Shown piece after piece: positions 43,883-54,483 of a stretch of 64,000 bases of DNA. Position 1 is the first letter of the stretch; the number at the start of each line of letters is the position of its first letter. The position numbers and the translations under genes were made by a program. The notes beneath the pieces are model-generated. The model did not search any database and was not told where the DNA came from. It was given only the letters and a program-made list of their open reading frames with translations. Origin of the DNA: Hyphomicrobium_A sp964493785 (GTDB lineage: Bacteria; Pseudomonadota; Alphaproteobacteria; Rhizobiales; Hyphomicrobiaceae); assembly GCA_964493785.1 (NCBI GenBank), contig CAZBPM010000021.1:1-64000 (forward strand), read 5' to 3'.

Positions 43883-44806
43883 CTAGTCGCCCAGTTCGCC
43901 GTCCGGCACAAAGACGCGCAGCGCCTTTGGCCGAATGAGGTAATGCAGCGGCGACTGCATCACGATCAACTCGCCATCATTGGCGACCTTGACGCTGCGC
44001 TGCCGACGCGTCTGTACCCAAAGCTCGCTCGCCTCCAGGACTTTCAGGTCGACTGGCCGAGCCTTGCCGAAGAGCGCCCGCACCGCCATCGCGACGAGCT
44101 GGGAGCGACCTGCGTCAGGCGCGCTGCAAACCCACAGCTGTCCTGCGTCAAGCCTCTCGCGTTCGCCAATGCGCAGCCCGGCCGCGTGGTAGGCGTTGTT
44201 GCCGATGAATATAAACGGCGTCCTGTCGGTGCCGTCATACTTCCCGTCTGAATGCAGGCTGGCATGGAAATGCGGAACGCGCCGCATGATCTTCACGGTC
44301 GCGCGCGCGAACGCGAGCCATTTTTTCACGCCCTGCCGCTGCAACTCTGACCGCTCGGCGACGATCGCGGGGTAAAGCCCGATGCTCGAGTTGTTGACGA
44401 AGATGCGGCCGTTGACCTCGCCGACATCGACCATGCGGGTGCGCCCAGCAAGAATGTTATCGATCGCCGCATCCAGTGCCAGCGGTATGCCCGCATCCTT
44501 GGCAAAATGGTTCAACGTGCCGAGCGGAAGGACGCCGAGGGCTGCCGGGGTTCCCACCAGAGCCGAAGCAACGGCACTCACCGTTCCATCTCCGCCGGCA
44601 GCGACAACGGTAGTATACCCCTGTTCCGCAAAGCGCCGGGCCAGAGGCACGAGATCGGCGCCACGCTTGGCGACGATCGTTTCAACCCTGGCGCCCCGGT
44701 CGCGAAACAGCTCCACCACGCGCGACGACAGTTGCGCAGCCGCGTTCGAGCGCGCGCGGGCGTTGACGATGCAGGCGAGTACGGTTTGCCCGACGTGCTG
44801 ATCCAT
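43883..44806 (-). CDS. Diacylglycerol kinase family lipid kinase (YegS-like)
   Basis: 307 residues from ATG 44806 with AGGAGG upstream. DAGK catalytic motif VVAAGGDGTVSAVASAL, then PLGTLNHFAKDAGIP and NNSSIGLYP. It phosphorylates a lipid such as diacylglycerol. The C-terminal beta-sandwich (VKVANDGELIVMQSP) is intact. The stop lies 60 nt from the PAP2 start on the same strand, so co-transcription is likely. Confidence 0.9.
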   Translation of the reverse strand: MDQHVGQTVLACIVNARARSNAAAQLSSRVVELFRDRGARVETIVAKRGADLVPLARRFAEQGYTTVVAAGGDGTVSAVASALVGTPAALGVLPLGTLNHFAKDAGIPLALDAAIDNILAGRTRMVDVGEVNGRIFVNNSSIGLYPAIVAERSELQRQGVKKWLAFARATVKIMRRVPHFHASLHSDGKYDGTDRTPFIFIGNNAYHAAGLRIGERERLDAGQLWVCSAPDAGRSQLVAMAVRALFGKARPVDLKVLEASELWVQTRRQRSVKVANDGELIVMQSPLHYLIRPKALRVFVPDGELGD

Positions 44807-44898
44807 GCTGCCACCGCCCTCCTGTAGCCTCGACAACCCGGATCGAGGCCACTTGTTCCCACGAGCGAGCTAAGCGCCCGCCGTGGCCCTGGTGGCGA

Positions 44899-45405
44899 CT
44901 ACTGCGAAATCCAGTCGGCGCACTTCACCGGGGCTCCCGGCTCGCCCCACGGGCTGATCGGCACCGCCGACGTCGAGTTCTCCGGGCTGCCCTCGATGAT
45001 CTTGTCGGTGTACGTCATGTAGACGAGCACGTTCCGCTTCGGATCGCAGCCGCGCACGATCTGCATCTTCTTGAAAATCAGCGAGCGCCGCTGGCTGAAC
45101 GCCTCATCGCCCTGCTCGAGCTTGCGCTTGAACTTGATCGGCCCGATCTGCCGACAGGCAAGCGAGGTGTTGGAAAGCTCCTCGGCGAGGCCGAGCCATC
45201 CCTTCCAGCCGCCCTTTTCCGGCACCGTGAAATAGCAGGTGACCCCCTCGACGTCGGGATCATCGATCGCATACGTCCCGAGCTTGGAATCCGGCGACAG
45301 GAACTTCCACACCGTCGTCTTCTTCATGATGAGGTCGGGGTCTTCCGCGGCTGCAGAGCCGGTAAGCAGCAACAGGGCTCCGAGGCAGGCGACGATCAGG
45401 CGCAT
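44899..45405 (-). CDS. creA: CreA family periplasmic protein
   Basis: 168 residues. Signal peptide (MRLIVACLGALLLLTGSAAA). The mature part has the CreA signature DDPDVEGVTCYFTVPEKGG, WLGLAEELSNTSLACRQIGPI and FKKMQIVRGCDPKRNVLVYMTYTDKI. CreA is periplasmic; its role is not known. Confidence 0.92.
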   Translation of the reverse strand: MRLIVACLGALLLLTGSAAAEDPDLIMKKTTVWKFLSPDSKLGTYAIDDPDVEGVTCYFTVPEKGGWKGWLGLAEELSNTSLACRQIGPIKFKRKLEQGDEAFSQRRSLIFKKMQIVRGCDPKRNVLVYMTYTDKIIEGSPENSTSAVPISPWGEPGAPVKCADWISQ

Positions 45406-45523
45406 TCATTCTCTCCTCTGGCGAAACCGGTCGCCACGACGCGAGCAGATGGCCCCTGCACGCGTTGAGTACAAGCGGCATGTCCGTGCTAAAGGTTCCG
45501 GCCAAAGCACAAGGAGACGGCAC

Positions 45524-46006
45524 GTGGCCCGGCGATCGATTGGCGATGCAGCGAAAGTCGTGATTGCAGCGGTCGGGCTGGGGCCACCTCTCGGCGGCAT
45601 TGCCGTCATGGCGCTGCTGCAGGTCGTGCCTTGGTTCGCCGCTGACTTCAGCACGCCCGTACCGGAGTTCGGCAAAAACCTGCTCAGCGCGGTGCTGCTC
45701 GCCATTCCGCTCTCCTATGCGGTCGGCGTTTACTCGGCCGTTCTCGCAGGACTTGCGTTGGCCGCTTTCGTCGCCTGGGGTGGCCGCCTGACATGGTGGG
45801 CGTGCGTCGCCGCTTCGCTTGTTTATCCTGCGCTTTTGGCAATCGGCAGCTTGGTCGCGACGCACAATTCTCCAGAAACCGCGCCGCCCCTCATAATAAA
45901 TGCTGCGCTTATGACCGTCGCTTCCGTCTCCGCTGCCTTGCTGACATACGTTCTCCTGCGCAACACGGCCATGGTGCGAAAGCTTAACGCCCCCGCCGGG
46001 TCGTGA
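45524..46006 (+). CDS. Hypothetical membrane protein, four helices
   Basis: 160 residues from GTG 45524, with AAGGAG seven bases upstream. Four hydrophobic helices separated by short loops (LGGIAVMALLQVVPWF, LLSAVLLAIPLSYAVGV, TWWACVAASLVYPALLAIG, TVASVSAALLTYVLL). No family was recognised. A longer upstream open frame overlaps creA on the opposite strand and was not used. Confidence 0.65.
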   Translation: MARRSIGDAAKVVIAAVGLGPPLGGIAVMALLQVVPWFAADFSTPVPEFGKNLLSAVLLAIPLSYAVGVYSAVLAGLALAAFVAWGGRLTWWACVAASLVYPALLAIGSLVATHNSPETAPPLIINAALMTVASVSAALLTYVLLRNTAMVRKLNAPAGS

Positions 46007-46037
46007 CCTGCTGCTCGAGTGTGCTACAAGGCCGCCC

Positions 46038-46511
46038 ATGAGGAAGCCCGACCAGGATCAGGATGCGCCCGGCTACCGCCCATTCTGGGAGGTGAAGCCT
46101 TTGGAAGCCATGTCGCGCGATGAGTGGGAATCGCTCTGCGACGGCTGCGGCCAGTGCTGCCTGATCAAGGTCGAGGACGAGGACACCGGTGGCATCTTCC
46201 TGACGCGCCTCGGCTGCAAGCTGCTCGACACCCGAACCTGCCGTTGCCGCGACTATCCAGGCCGGAAGAAAAAGGTGCCGGACTGCCTGAGCCTCGTCCC
46301 GGACGACATCGCGCGCCTGTCCTGGCTTCCCGCCACCTGCGCCTACCGCAGCCTGGCCGAAGGCCGCGGGCTGGAGTGGTGGCATCCGCTCGTCTCCGGG
46401 GATCCCGAGACGGTGCACGAGGCTGGCATCTCCGTGCGTGGCTGGGCGCGCAGCGAGAAGGGCGTCAAGCCGAGCGCCATCGCCCGCTATATTATCGGCG
46501 AAGCTGGCTGA
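46038..46511 (+). CDS. YcgN/UPF0260 cysteine-cluster protein
   Basis: 157 residues with WEVKPLEAMSRDEWESLCDGCGQCC at the N-terminus, then LLDTRTCRCRDYPGRKKKVPDCL and LPATCAYR. These eight-plus cysteines form the CxxCxxCC cluster of the family, probably metal or Fe-S binding. Function unknown. It begins 31 nt after the previous stop and is followed closely by another small membrane gene. Confidence 0.92.
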   Translation: MRKPDQDQDAPGYRPFWEVKPLEAMSRDEWESLCDGCGQCCLIKVEDEDTGGIFLTRLGCKLLDTRTCRCRDYPGRKKKVPDCLSLVPDDIARLSWLPATCAYRSLAEGRGLEWWHPLVSGDPETVHEAGISVRGWARSEKGVKPSAIARYIIGEAG

Positions 46512-46533
46512 TCGACGGGACGGGAGTGCAAGC

Positions 46534-46863
46534 ATGGGCTTGAGCGCAAATCATTCCGCCTCGCAGGCGATCCAGATCACCTGGGCTGATCGGGCCGGTC
46601 TCCTTGCCGCCCTCACCGCCACTGTGCTCGCCTTCGCGTTGACCAAGGCGCGGCTCGACGGCCTCATCGGCTTGAACGTAGCTTTCTTGCTCGCGGCCCT
46701 GGCTGCGATGGCGCATTTTGCGGTGGTGGTCGTCGTTGCCGCGCGCACGCGCGGCCTCGCATGGTGCGCATACCTGCTCCTGACGGCCATCGGCTTCGTT
46801 GCCATCGGCGCGGTGACCCCGATCAGCGCCGCCGTACAGCTGCTCCGCCTGAACATCGGATAA
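46534..46863 (+). CDS. Small three-helix membrane protein
   Basis: 109 residues from ATG 46534, CGGGAG seven bases upstream. Three hydrophobic helices. No family recognised. Its stop is 2 nt before the ABC-F ATG, so the two genes are probably coupled. Confidence 0.65.
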   Translation: MGLSANHSASQAIQITWADRAGLLAALTATVLAFALTKARLDGLIGLNVAFLLAALAAMAHFAVVVVVAARTRGLAWCAYLLLTAIGFVAIGAVTPISAAVQLLRLNIG

Positions 46864-46865
46864 GA

Positions 46866-48689
<1,824 letters not shown>

Positions 48690-48829
48690 TCTCCCGCGCT
48701 CCGATCGCCCGAGCGCCTACCAGCGAGGGCCTGAATCGGCAGCGCAACACAGTATGCGCGACGTTCTCCGCAGAAAAGCCTTCTCGCCTCCCGTGTCACT
48801 GAAGACAACAAAGCGCCGCGGCGCTCGTG

Positions 48830-50053
48830 TCACCTACCCAAAGCAGCCTCAGCCCACTGCAGCGCGCCGCGTCCCGCCTGCGCCCCCGTCGACAGGCATC
48901 CCTGCAAGAGATACCCACCCGTCGGCGCTTCCCAGTCGAGCATTTCGCCCGCAACGAACACGCCCGGCCGAGCCCGCAGCATCAGGTGCTCGTCGACCTC
49001 GTCCCACATGATTCCACCTGCACTCGAAATCGCCGTTTCGATCGGCGCCGCACGCGTCAGTCGCACAGGCACAGCCTTGATGAGACCGGCAATGGATTGC
49101 GGCGTCATGCCGGCAAGACGCCCCGGCAGAGCCTCGTGCAGCATTCCGATCTCCAGCGGCGACAGTCCGCCGGCCTTACGCAGGAATGTCGCCAGCGATT
49201 GCTTGCCGCGTGGCTTAGACAGCCGCGCCGCGATGGTCTCCTCAGCCATATCCGGACGCAGGTCGATCGACAGCACGGCCTCATCTCCGCGCGCCAATGC
49301 GTCCCGCAGCCCCGCCGAAAGAGCGTATATCGCGCCCCCCTCGATCCCGGCCGCAGTGATCAGCGCCTCGCCGCGCACGGTCGCACCGCCATGGCTTGCC
49401 GCGATCCGCTTCAGCGGCTGTCCTTCGAAGCGCTCGCGGAAAATATCCGACCACTGGACGCCGAACCCGCAGTTGGCGGCAGCCAGAGGGTTCACCCCTA
49501 TGCCGCTGCCCGCGATCAGCGGCACCCACTCCCCGGTCGATCCAAGGCGTGGCCAACTCGCGCCACCGAGGGCCAGCACGGTCGCATACGCCTCGATCGC
49601 TCTCTCACCATTCGGCGTGTCGATCAGGACGCGGCCGCTCTCGTCCCAGCCCTTCCAGAGACACCGCGTGCGAAACTCTACGCCGGTGCCGATCAGCCGT
49701 GCCAGCCATGCGCGCAGCAACGGCGACGCCTTCATCGCTTTTGGAAAGATGCGCCCGCTGCTGCCGACGAACGTCCCCTCCCCAAGCCCTTCGCACCAGG
49801 CTCGCACCTCGCTCGGCGGCATTGCTTCGATGGCGGGGCGCAGGCGGTCGCTTGAGGGGCCGTACCGCTTCAAAAGCGCCTCGATATCCTCGCTATGCGT
49901 GAGGTTCAGCCCCCCGCGCCCGGCCAGCAGGAACTTGCGGGCCAGCGATGGCATGCGGTCGAATACGGTTACCTTCGCGCCGCCCGCAGCCATCACCTCG
50001 GCCGCCATCAGGCCGGCAGGGCCGCCGCCGATAACGGCGATGCTACAACTCAA
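48830..50053 (-). CDS. HI0933-family FAD flavoprotein (TIGR03862-like)
   Basis: 407 residues. N-terminal FAD site AVIGGGPAGLMAAEVMAAGG, then KFLLAGRGGLNLTHSE, the motif of the BaiN/HI0933 family, LALGGASWPRLGSTG and the C-terminal FVAGEMLDWEAPTGGYLLQGCLSTG. These are uncharacterised oxidoreductases, probably acting on small ring substrates. Divergent from the histidine kinase with 184 nt between. Confidence 0.9.
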   Translation of the reverse strand: MSCSIAVIGGGPAGLMAAEVMAAGGAKVTVFDRMPSLARKFLLAGRGGLNLTHSEDIEALLKRYGPSSDRLRPAIEAMPPSEVRAWCEGLGEGTFVGSSGRIFPKAMKASPLLRAWLARLIGTGVEFRTRCLWKGWDESGRVLIDTPNGERAIEAYATVLALGGASWPRLGSTGEWVPLIAGSGIGVNPLAAANCGFGVQWSDIFRERFEGQPLKRIAASHGGATVRGEALITAAGIEGGAIYALSAGLRDALARGDEAVLSIDLRPDMAEETIAARLSKPRGKQSLATFLRKAGGLSPLEIGMLHEALPGRLAGMTPQSIAGLIKAVPVRLTRAAPIETAISSAGGIMWDEVDEHLMLRARPGVFVAGEMLDWEAPTGGYLLQGCLSTGAQAGRGALQWAEAALGR

Positions 50054-50201
50054 GCCATTCCCTCGCTGCCTCTAGGGCCCCGTTCGGTAACCCTGCCCCT
50101 AGCACCGCTATGGATCAGCTGACAACGCCAGCGCCGCACGTTGCCCCGCAATATGCCGGCCCCAAGTGCGACAGCCGGTCTATGCGCGGCCGCCGGGGTG
50201 T

Positions 50202-50207
50202 TATAAT
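50202..50207 (+). promoter_or_regulatory. Candidate -10 box of the two-component operon
   Basis: TATAAT lies 30 nt upstream of the histidine kinase start. No good -35 hexamer is visible 16-18 nt upstream, so it may need an activator. Position and perfect match are the only support. Confidence 0.35.
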
Positions 50208-50237
50208 GTTCCATTCCGGCCGTGAGGATTTTCCCAG

Positions 50238-51602
50238 TTGTCTCTGCGCAATCGTCTTTTGGTTTCGGTATTTGCCACGCTGCTGCTGAGCCTTATCGCC
50301 GGCGGCGCATTCACCTATTGGCATGCCGTCGCCAAGATCGAGACCGAGATGAATGCCGCCATTGGCGTCGGCAGCCGCATCGCGCGCAATGCTGTCGATG
50401 ACTGGGAGGAAGCCACTGACCCGGCCCGCCGGCTCGCGCTTCTCGTTGCCGATTTCGAGGGCGACCGGCATCTTCGCGCAACGTTGGTCGATCCTGCTGG
50501 CAAAGAGCTGCAGACCTCCGAGGTCGCGCACGCCGAGACCCCCGCTCCCGATTGGCTGGTCTCGCTCTTGGCTCCCCCGATCAAGAAGGTCGCCGTCGAC
50601 CTGCCGGAGGTCTTCGACCGCTTCGGAACGGTCGTGCTGCAGACAGATCCCCGCAACGAAGTCGCCGAGGTCTGGAGCGACGTCTGGCTCACGCTCAGCG
50701 TTCTCACCATCTTCTGCACGCTGGTGCTCGCCTTCATCTACTGGACACTGGCCGCAACCATCAGGCCGCTGCGCAGCCTCACCGTGGCCTTCGCCCGCGT
50801 CGGCGACGGAAACTACCGCGAGCGCCTCAATGAGCGCGGCCCGCTCGAGCTGGTACATTTGTCGCAGAGCTTCAACCAGATGGTGGAGCGACTCGCCGGG
50901 TCCGAGGCGCAGAACAAACGCCTGCAGCAGCAGCTGACGACGGTGCAGGACGAGGAGCGCGCCGACCTCGCCCGCGACCTGCACGACGAAATCGGCCCCT
51001 TACTGTTTGCAGCCGATGTCGATGCCGTTGCCATCGAGCAGCTCGCCAAGGCCGGCGAGTACGACGCGATCCCGCACCGCGTCGGCATCATCCGCGAAGC
51101 CATCGGCCGGATGCAGCGCCACGTGCGTGACATTCTGGGCCGTCTGCGCTCCGCCATGCTGCTTGACGTCGGACTGGCCCACGCCATCGACAATCTCGTA
51201 GCTTTTTGGCGCGCCCACAGGCCCAAGCTCGTCTTCACCGTGGACGTCCCCGAGGAAAGCTTCGGCGAGGTCGTTGACGGAACCATCTACCGCGTCGTGC
51301 AGGAAAGCATCAGCAACGCCGTCCGGCATGGAAGCCCCACCAATATTAACATTCTCGTTAGGGCTAACCTCGACGGCTCGATCGATATCCGCGTATCTGA
51401 CGACGGCTGCGGCCTCAAGCCGGGCGGCACCAGGGGCCTTGGCATCGTCGGCATGCGCGAGCGCGTCTCGACCCTCGGTGGCGTTCTTGACGTAACCAAT
51501 CGCGCTGACGGCGACGGCGTAGTCGTATCGGCCCAACTTCCGGCGCGCAGTGCCCGTGCCATCGCGCCATCTCATGAAATGCACCAGGGAATGCTCCAAT
51601 GA
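50238..51602 (+). CDS. Sensor histidine kinase, NarL type
   Basis: 454 residues, starting at TTG 50238. Helix 1 (7-30), a periplasmic loop of about 120 residues, helix 2 (152-172), then a HAMP segment (RPLRSLTVAFARVGDGNY), the HisKA_3 phospho-accepting His249 in LARDLHDEIGPLLF and a HATPase domain (QESISNAVRHG, DDGCG, GLGIVGMRER). The stimulus is unknown. The stop overlaps the regulator start (ATGA). Confidence 0.93.
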   Translation: MSLRNRLLVSVFATLLLSLIAGGAFTYWHAVAKIETEMNAAIGVGSRIARNAVDDWEEATDPARRLALLVADFEGDRHLRATLVDPAGKELQTSEVAHAETPAPDWLVSLLAPPIKKVAVDLPEVFDRFGTVVLQTDPRNEVAEVWSDVWLTLSVLTIFCTLVLAFIYWTLAATIRPLRSLTVAFARVGDGNYRERLNERGPLELVHLSQSFNQMVERLAGSEAQNKRLQQQLTTVQDEERADLARDLHDEIGPLLFAADVDAVAIEQLAKAGEYDAIPHRVGIIREAIGRMQRHVRDILGRLRSAMLLDVGLAHAIDNLVAFWRAHRPKLVFTVDVPEESFGEVVDGTIYRVVQESISNAVRHGSPTNINILVRANLDGSIDIRVSDDGCGLKPGGTRGLGIVGMRERVSTLGGVLDVTNRADGDGVVVSAQLPARSARAIAPSHEMHQGMLQ

Positions 51603-52210
51603 AGATCCTGCTGGTAGACGATCATATTGTGGTCCGCGAGGGCGTTCGCCGTCTGCTGTCCGGAATGAGCGGTGCCGAGATCCACGAAGCCTCCACCGGC
51701 GAGGAAGCGCTCGCCATGTTCCGCGAGATCAAGCCCGAGCTTGTCCTGCTCGATCTCAATCTCACGGGGATCGGCGGCCTGGAGCTTCTGCGGCGGCTCC
51801 TGAGCGAGGACGAGAAGTTGCGCGTCGTCGTCTTCTCGATGCACGCCGAGCCGATCTACGCCGCCCGAGCATTGCGCCTCGGCGCGCGCGGTTACGTGAG
51901 CAAGAGCGCTGGCGCCGACGAACTCGTCACCGCGGTGAAGAAGGTCGCGGAAGGTGGTCGCTACGTGGAGCGCGAGATAGCGGGCGAGCTGGCATTTACG
52001 CAGCTCTCCGCCGAGGATCCGCTGCAACAACTCACCATGCGCGAGATCGAGATCCTCCGTCTGCTGGGCGAGGGCAACAGCCTGACCGAGATCGCCCAGA
52101 CCATCGGCGTCGCCTACAAAACGGTTGCCAACACCTGCTCGATCATCAAGAGCAAGCTGGGTGTCGAGCGCACCGCCGATCTCATCCGCGTCTCCATGGA
52201 AATGAAGTAG
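51599..52210 (+). CDS. NarL/FixJ family response regulator
   Basis: 203 residues. Receiver domain with DD at 7-8, phosphorylation Asp52 in VLLDLNLTG and Lys in YVSKSAG; LuxR-type HTH at the end (LTMREIEILRLLGEGNSLTEIAQTIGVAYKTVAN). It pairs with the kinase just upstream. The truncated haemoglobin gene is convergent downstream, so a gas or redox link is possible but not shown. Confidence 0.95.
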   Translation: MKILLVDDHIVVREGVRRLLSGMSGAEIHEASTGEEALAMFREIKPELVLLDLNLTGIGGLELLRRLLSEDEKLRVVVFSMHAEPIYAARALRLGARGYVSKSAGADELVTAVKKVAEGGRYVEREIAGELAFTQLSAEDPLQQLTMREIEILRLLGEGNSLTEIAQTIGVAYKTVANTCSIIKSKLGVERTADLIRVSMEMK

Positions 52211-52438
52211 ACCGGCCGTCTGCTCCGGCGCAGCCCGAGCGCGACATCTCGCGCACCCTCGCGGGAATTTCAGCAAAACCTGCCCGGGAAATATTCCCTG
52301 TGGGCGGGTCGGGCACGCCCGCTAATCTTCCCCCGCCGCGCACTTACGGACAGGACGCCGTGGTGACCCGTTGCCCGGCGTCCTTCCGCTTTTTCTCGGG
52401 CAGCCTTGCTCGACGACCCAGCCCCGCGCCGCTTTCCG

Positions 52439-52894
52439 TCAGCCTGTGTTGATCAGCATTGTCGTGACGCGCGTGAACGGCGTCATCAGCCGGGCTTTCA
52501 CATCAGCGGGCAGTCCGACGCGATCGATGGCGAGCGCCATGCAGCGGAGCCACGCGTCCCTCGCCTCGGCCTTGATCTCCACGTGCTCGTGCATCTCGCG
52601 CACGTTCGAATGACCATGCTTCTGCACGTAGAGCCGTGGTCCACCAAGAAAGCCCGACAGGAAGTTGAGCTGTTCGATGCGCGAGTGCGCGACCCCATGA
52701 CCGCGCATGTGCAGCAGGTGCAGGTCGCGCCCTTCCGGCTCGAACTCCACGATGTCGTAGAACGTCTCGACGATGCTCCGCAGGCCCTCTTCTCCGCCGC
52801 AGAGATCATAGAGCGACGGGGTCGGTCGATTTGCCGGGCTGGCCGTCGGACCGGCTAAATTGTTGGATGCCTCGGCTGGCGCATCGCCCGTCAT
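52439..52894 (-). CDS. Group II truncated haemoglobin
   Basis: 151 residues. The group II globin pattern is visible: PSLYDLCGGEEGLRSIVETFYDIV, LHMRGHGVAHSRIEQLNFLSGFLGGPRLYV, the proximal His in QKHGHSNVREMHEH and a final RDAWLRCMALAID. It binds oxygen or NO. A ~25-residue low-complexity Ala/Pro N-terminus precedes the globin fold. Confidence 0.92.
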   Translation of the reverse strand: MTGDAPAEASNNLAGPTASPANRPTPSLYDLCGGEEGLRSIVETFYDIVEFEPEGRDLHLLHMRGHGVAHSRIEQLNFLSGFLGGPRLYVQKHGHSNVREMHEHVEIKAEARDAWLRCMALAIDRVGLPADVKARLMTPFTRVTTMLINTG

Positions 52895-52993
52895 CGGTGT
52901 CTCCCGGCTTCTCCTTTTGCCGTCGACAACAGCTCGTTTCCGGCCGCTAGGCCCTGATCAAAATCAAGCGGCGATGTCACAGGTCCGCGCGCA

Positions 52994-53031
52994 TAAAAAA
53001 AGCGCGCATGGCTCAGATGAACCATGCGCGC
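52994..53031 (-). terminator. Intrinsic terminator of the mgs-gmaS operon
   Basis: Read on the minus strand, a 13-bp stem (GCGCGCATGGTTC with GAGCCATGCGCGC, one G-U pair), a 4-nt loop and a run of seven T follow the gmaS stop by 17 nt. The stem is 53002-53031 and the T run 52995-53001. Confidence 0.92.
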
Positions 53032-53048
53032 CCAATTCCCGCTTTTAC

Positions 53049-54452
53049 TTAGACGTCGAGCGTGTTGTCGCGCTCCCACTGCGTGAAGTGAGAAGCGTAC
53101 TGGTTCCACTCGTTGGTCTTGAGTTTGATGTAGGCGGCGGAGAACTCTTCGCCGAGAGCGCTCTTGAGCGACGTGTCCTTGTCGAAATTCCGGATCGCGT
53201 CGAGAAGGTTGAGCGGCAGCTTCGGCGCGTCGGTCACCGTATGGCCGAGCTGGTACATGTCGATGTCGTAGCGACGCCCCGGATGTGCGTTCGACTCGAT
53301 GCCGTCGAGACCGGCAGCAATGATGACGGCTTGCAGAAGGTAGGGGTTGGCAGCGCCGTCCGGCAGGCGAAGCTCGAACCGGCCCTTGCCGGGGACGCGC
53401 ACCATGTGCGTGCGGTTGTTGCCGGTCCAGGTGACGGTGTTGGGCGCCCAGGTCGCGCCGGAAACCGTGCGCGGCGCGTTGATGCGCTTGTAGGAGTTGA
53501 CGGTCGGGTTGGTGATCGCGGACAGCGCTTCGGCGTGTTTCATGATGCCGCCGAGGAACTTGTAGCCCTGCTGCGACAGGCCCATCTCGTCGGTGCCGTC
53601 AAGGAACGCATTCGATGTGCCGCTCGAATCCCACACCGAGATATGTGCGTGGCAACCGTTGCCGGTGAGACCCATGAAGGGCTTGGGCATGAACGTCGCG
53701 CGCAGGCCGTGCTTCTCGGCGACTGTTCTCGTCATGTACTTGAAGAACGAGTGGCGGTCGGCGGTGATCAGAGCGTCATCGAAGCTCCAGTTCATCTCGA
53801 ACTGGCCGTTGGCGTCCTCGTGGTCGTTCTGGTAGGCACCCCAACCGAGTTCCTGCATGTAGTCGCAGATCTCGGCGATAACATCGTAACGGCGCATCAA
53901 GGCTTGCTGGTCGTAACAAGGCTTCGCTGCGGTGTCCTTATGATCGGAAATCGCGGTGCCGTCCGGCAGCGTCAGGAAGAACTCGCACTCGACGCCGGTC
54001 TTCACGCGAAGTCCGAGCGCCGCGGCCCTGGCGACGAGGTGCTTCAGGACCACGCGAGGCGCCTGCGCAACGAGCTTGTCTTCCATCACGCAGTCGGCTG
54101 GCAACCAGGCGACTTCTTTCTTCCACGGCAGCTGGATCATGCCGGCCGGATCCGGCATGCCGAACATGTCGGGATGCGCTGGCGTCATGTCGAGCCAAGT
54201 GGCGAAACCGGCAAAGCCGGCTCCGTCTTTCTGCATCTCGGCGATCGCTGACGCCGGAACGAGCTTGGCACGCTGCCCACCAAACAGGTCGGTGAACGAG
54301 ATCATGAAATAGCGAATGCCACGATCTTTCGCGACCTGCGCTAGATCGATCTTCACCTCGTGTGAATCGTGGGCCATCGGAGTTTTCCCAATCGTCTCGG
54401 TTACATTGACCTTAGTGACGGCCGGCTTCCCGAATAGTCCGAAGAGTTTCAC
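53049..54452 (-). CDS. gmaS: Gamma-glutamylmethylamide synthetase (GlnT/GS III-like)
   Basis: 467 residues from ATG 54452; ATG 54377 (MAHDSHEVKID) is possible. Glutamine synthetase fold: FTDLFGGQRAKLVP, VECEFFLTLPD (metal ligands), NGCHAHISVWD, TGNNRTHMVRVPGKGRFELRLPDGAANPYL. GmaS ligates methylamine to glutamate using ATP, giving gamma-glutamylmethylamide, the first step of the NMG pathway. The assignment over ordinary GlnT rests on context: it is the last gene of the mgsA-mgsB-mgsC operon. The strong terminator follows. Confidence 0.9.
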   Translation of the reverse strand: MKLFGLFGKPAVTKVNVTETIGKTPMAHDSHEVKIDLAQVAKDRGIRYFMISFTDLFGGQRAKLVPASAIAEMQKDGAGFAGFATWLDMTPAHPDMFGMPDPAGMIQLPWKKEVAWLPADCVMEDKLVAQAPRVVLKHLVARAAALGLRVKTGVECEFFLTLPDGTAISDHKDTAAKPCYDQQALMRRYDVIAEICDYMQELGWGAYQNDHEDANGQFEMNWSFDDALITADRHSFFKYMTRTVAEKHGLRATFMPKPFMGLTGNGCHAHISVWDSSGTSNAFLDGTDEMGLSQQGYKFLGGIMKHAEALSAITNPTVNSYKRINAPRTVSGATWAPNTVTWTGNNRTHMVRVPGKGRFELRLPDGAANPYLLQAVIIAAGLDGIESNAHPGRRYDIDMYQLGHTVTDAPKLPLNLLDAIRNFDKDTSLKSALGEEFSAAYIKLKTNEWNQYASHFTQWERDNTLDV

Positions 54453-54483
54453 GGCCGCCCGTCCAGGAGTTAGAGTCCAAACG

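Noticed and set aside
45239..45523. Upstream part of a 255-residue plus-strand frame
   Set aside because: Overlaps creA on the other strand; the real start is GTG 45524 with AAGGAG.
52860..54251. 463-residue plus-strand frame
   Set aside because: Antisense to gmaS, whose motifs are unmistakable.
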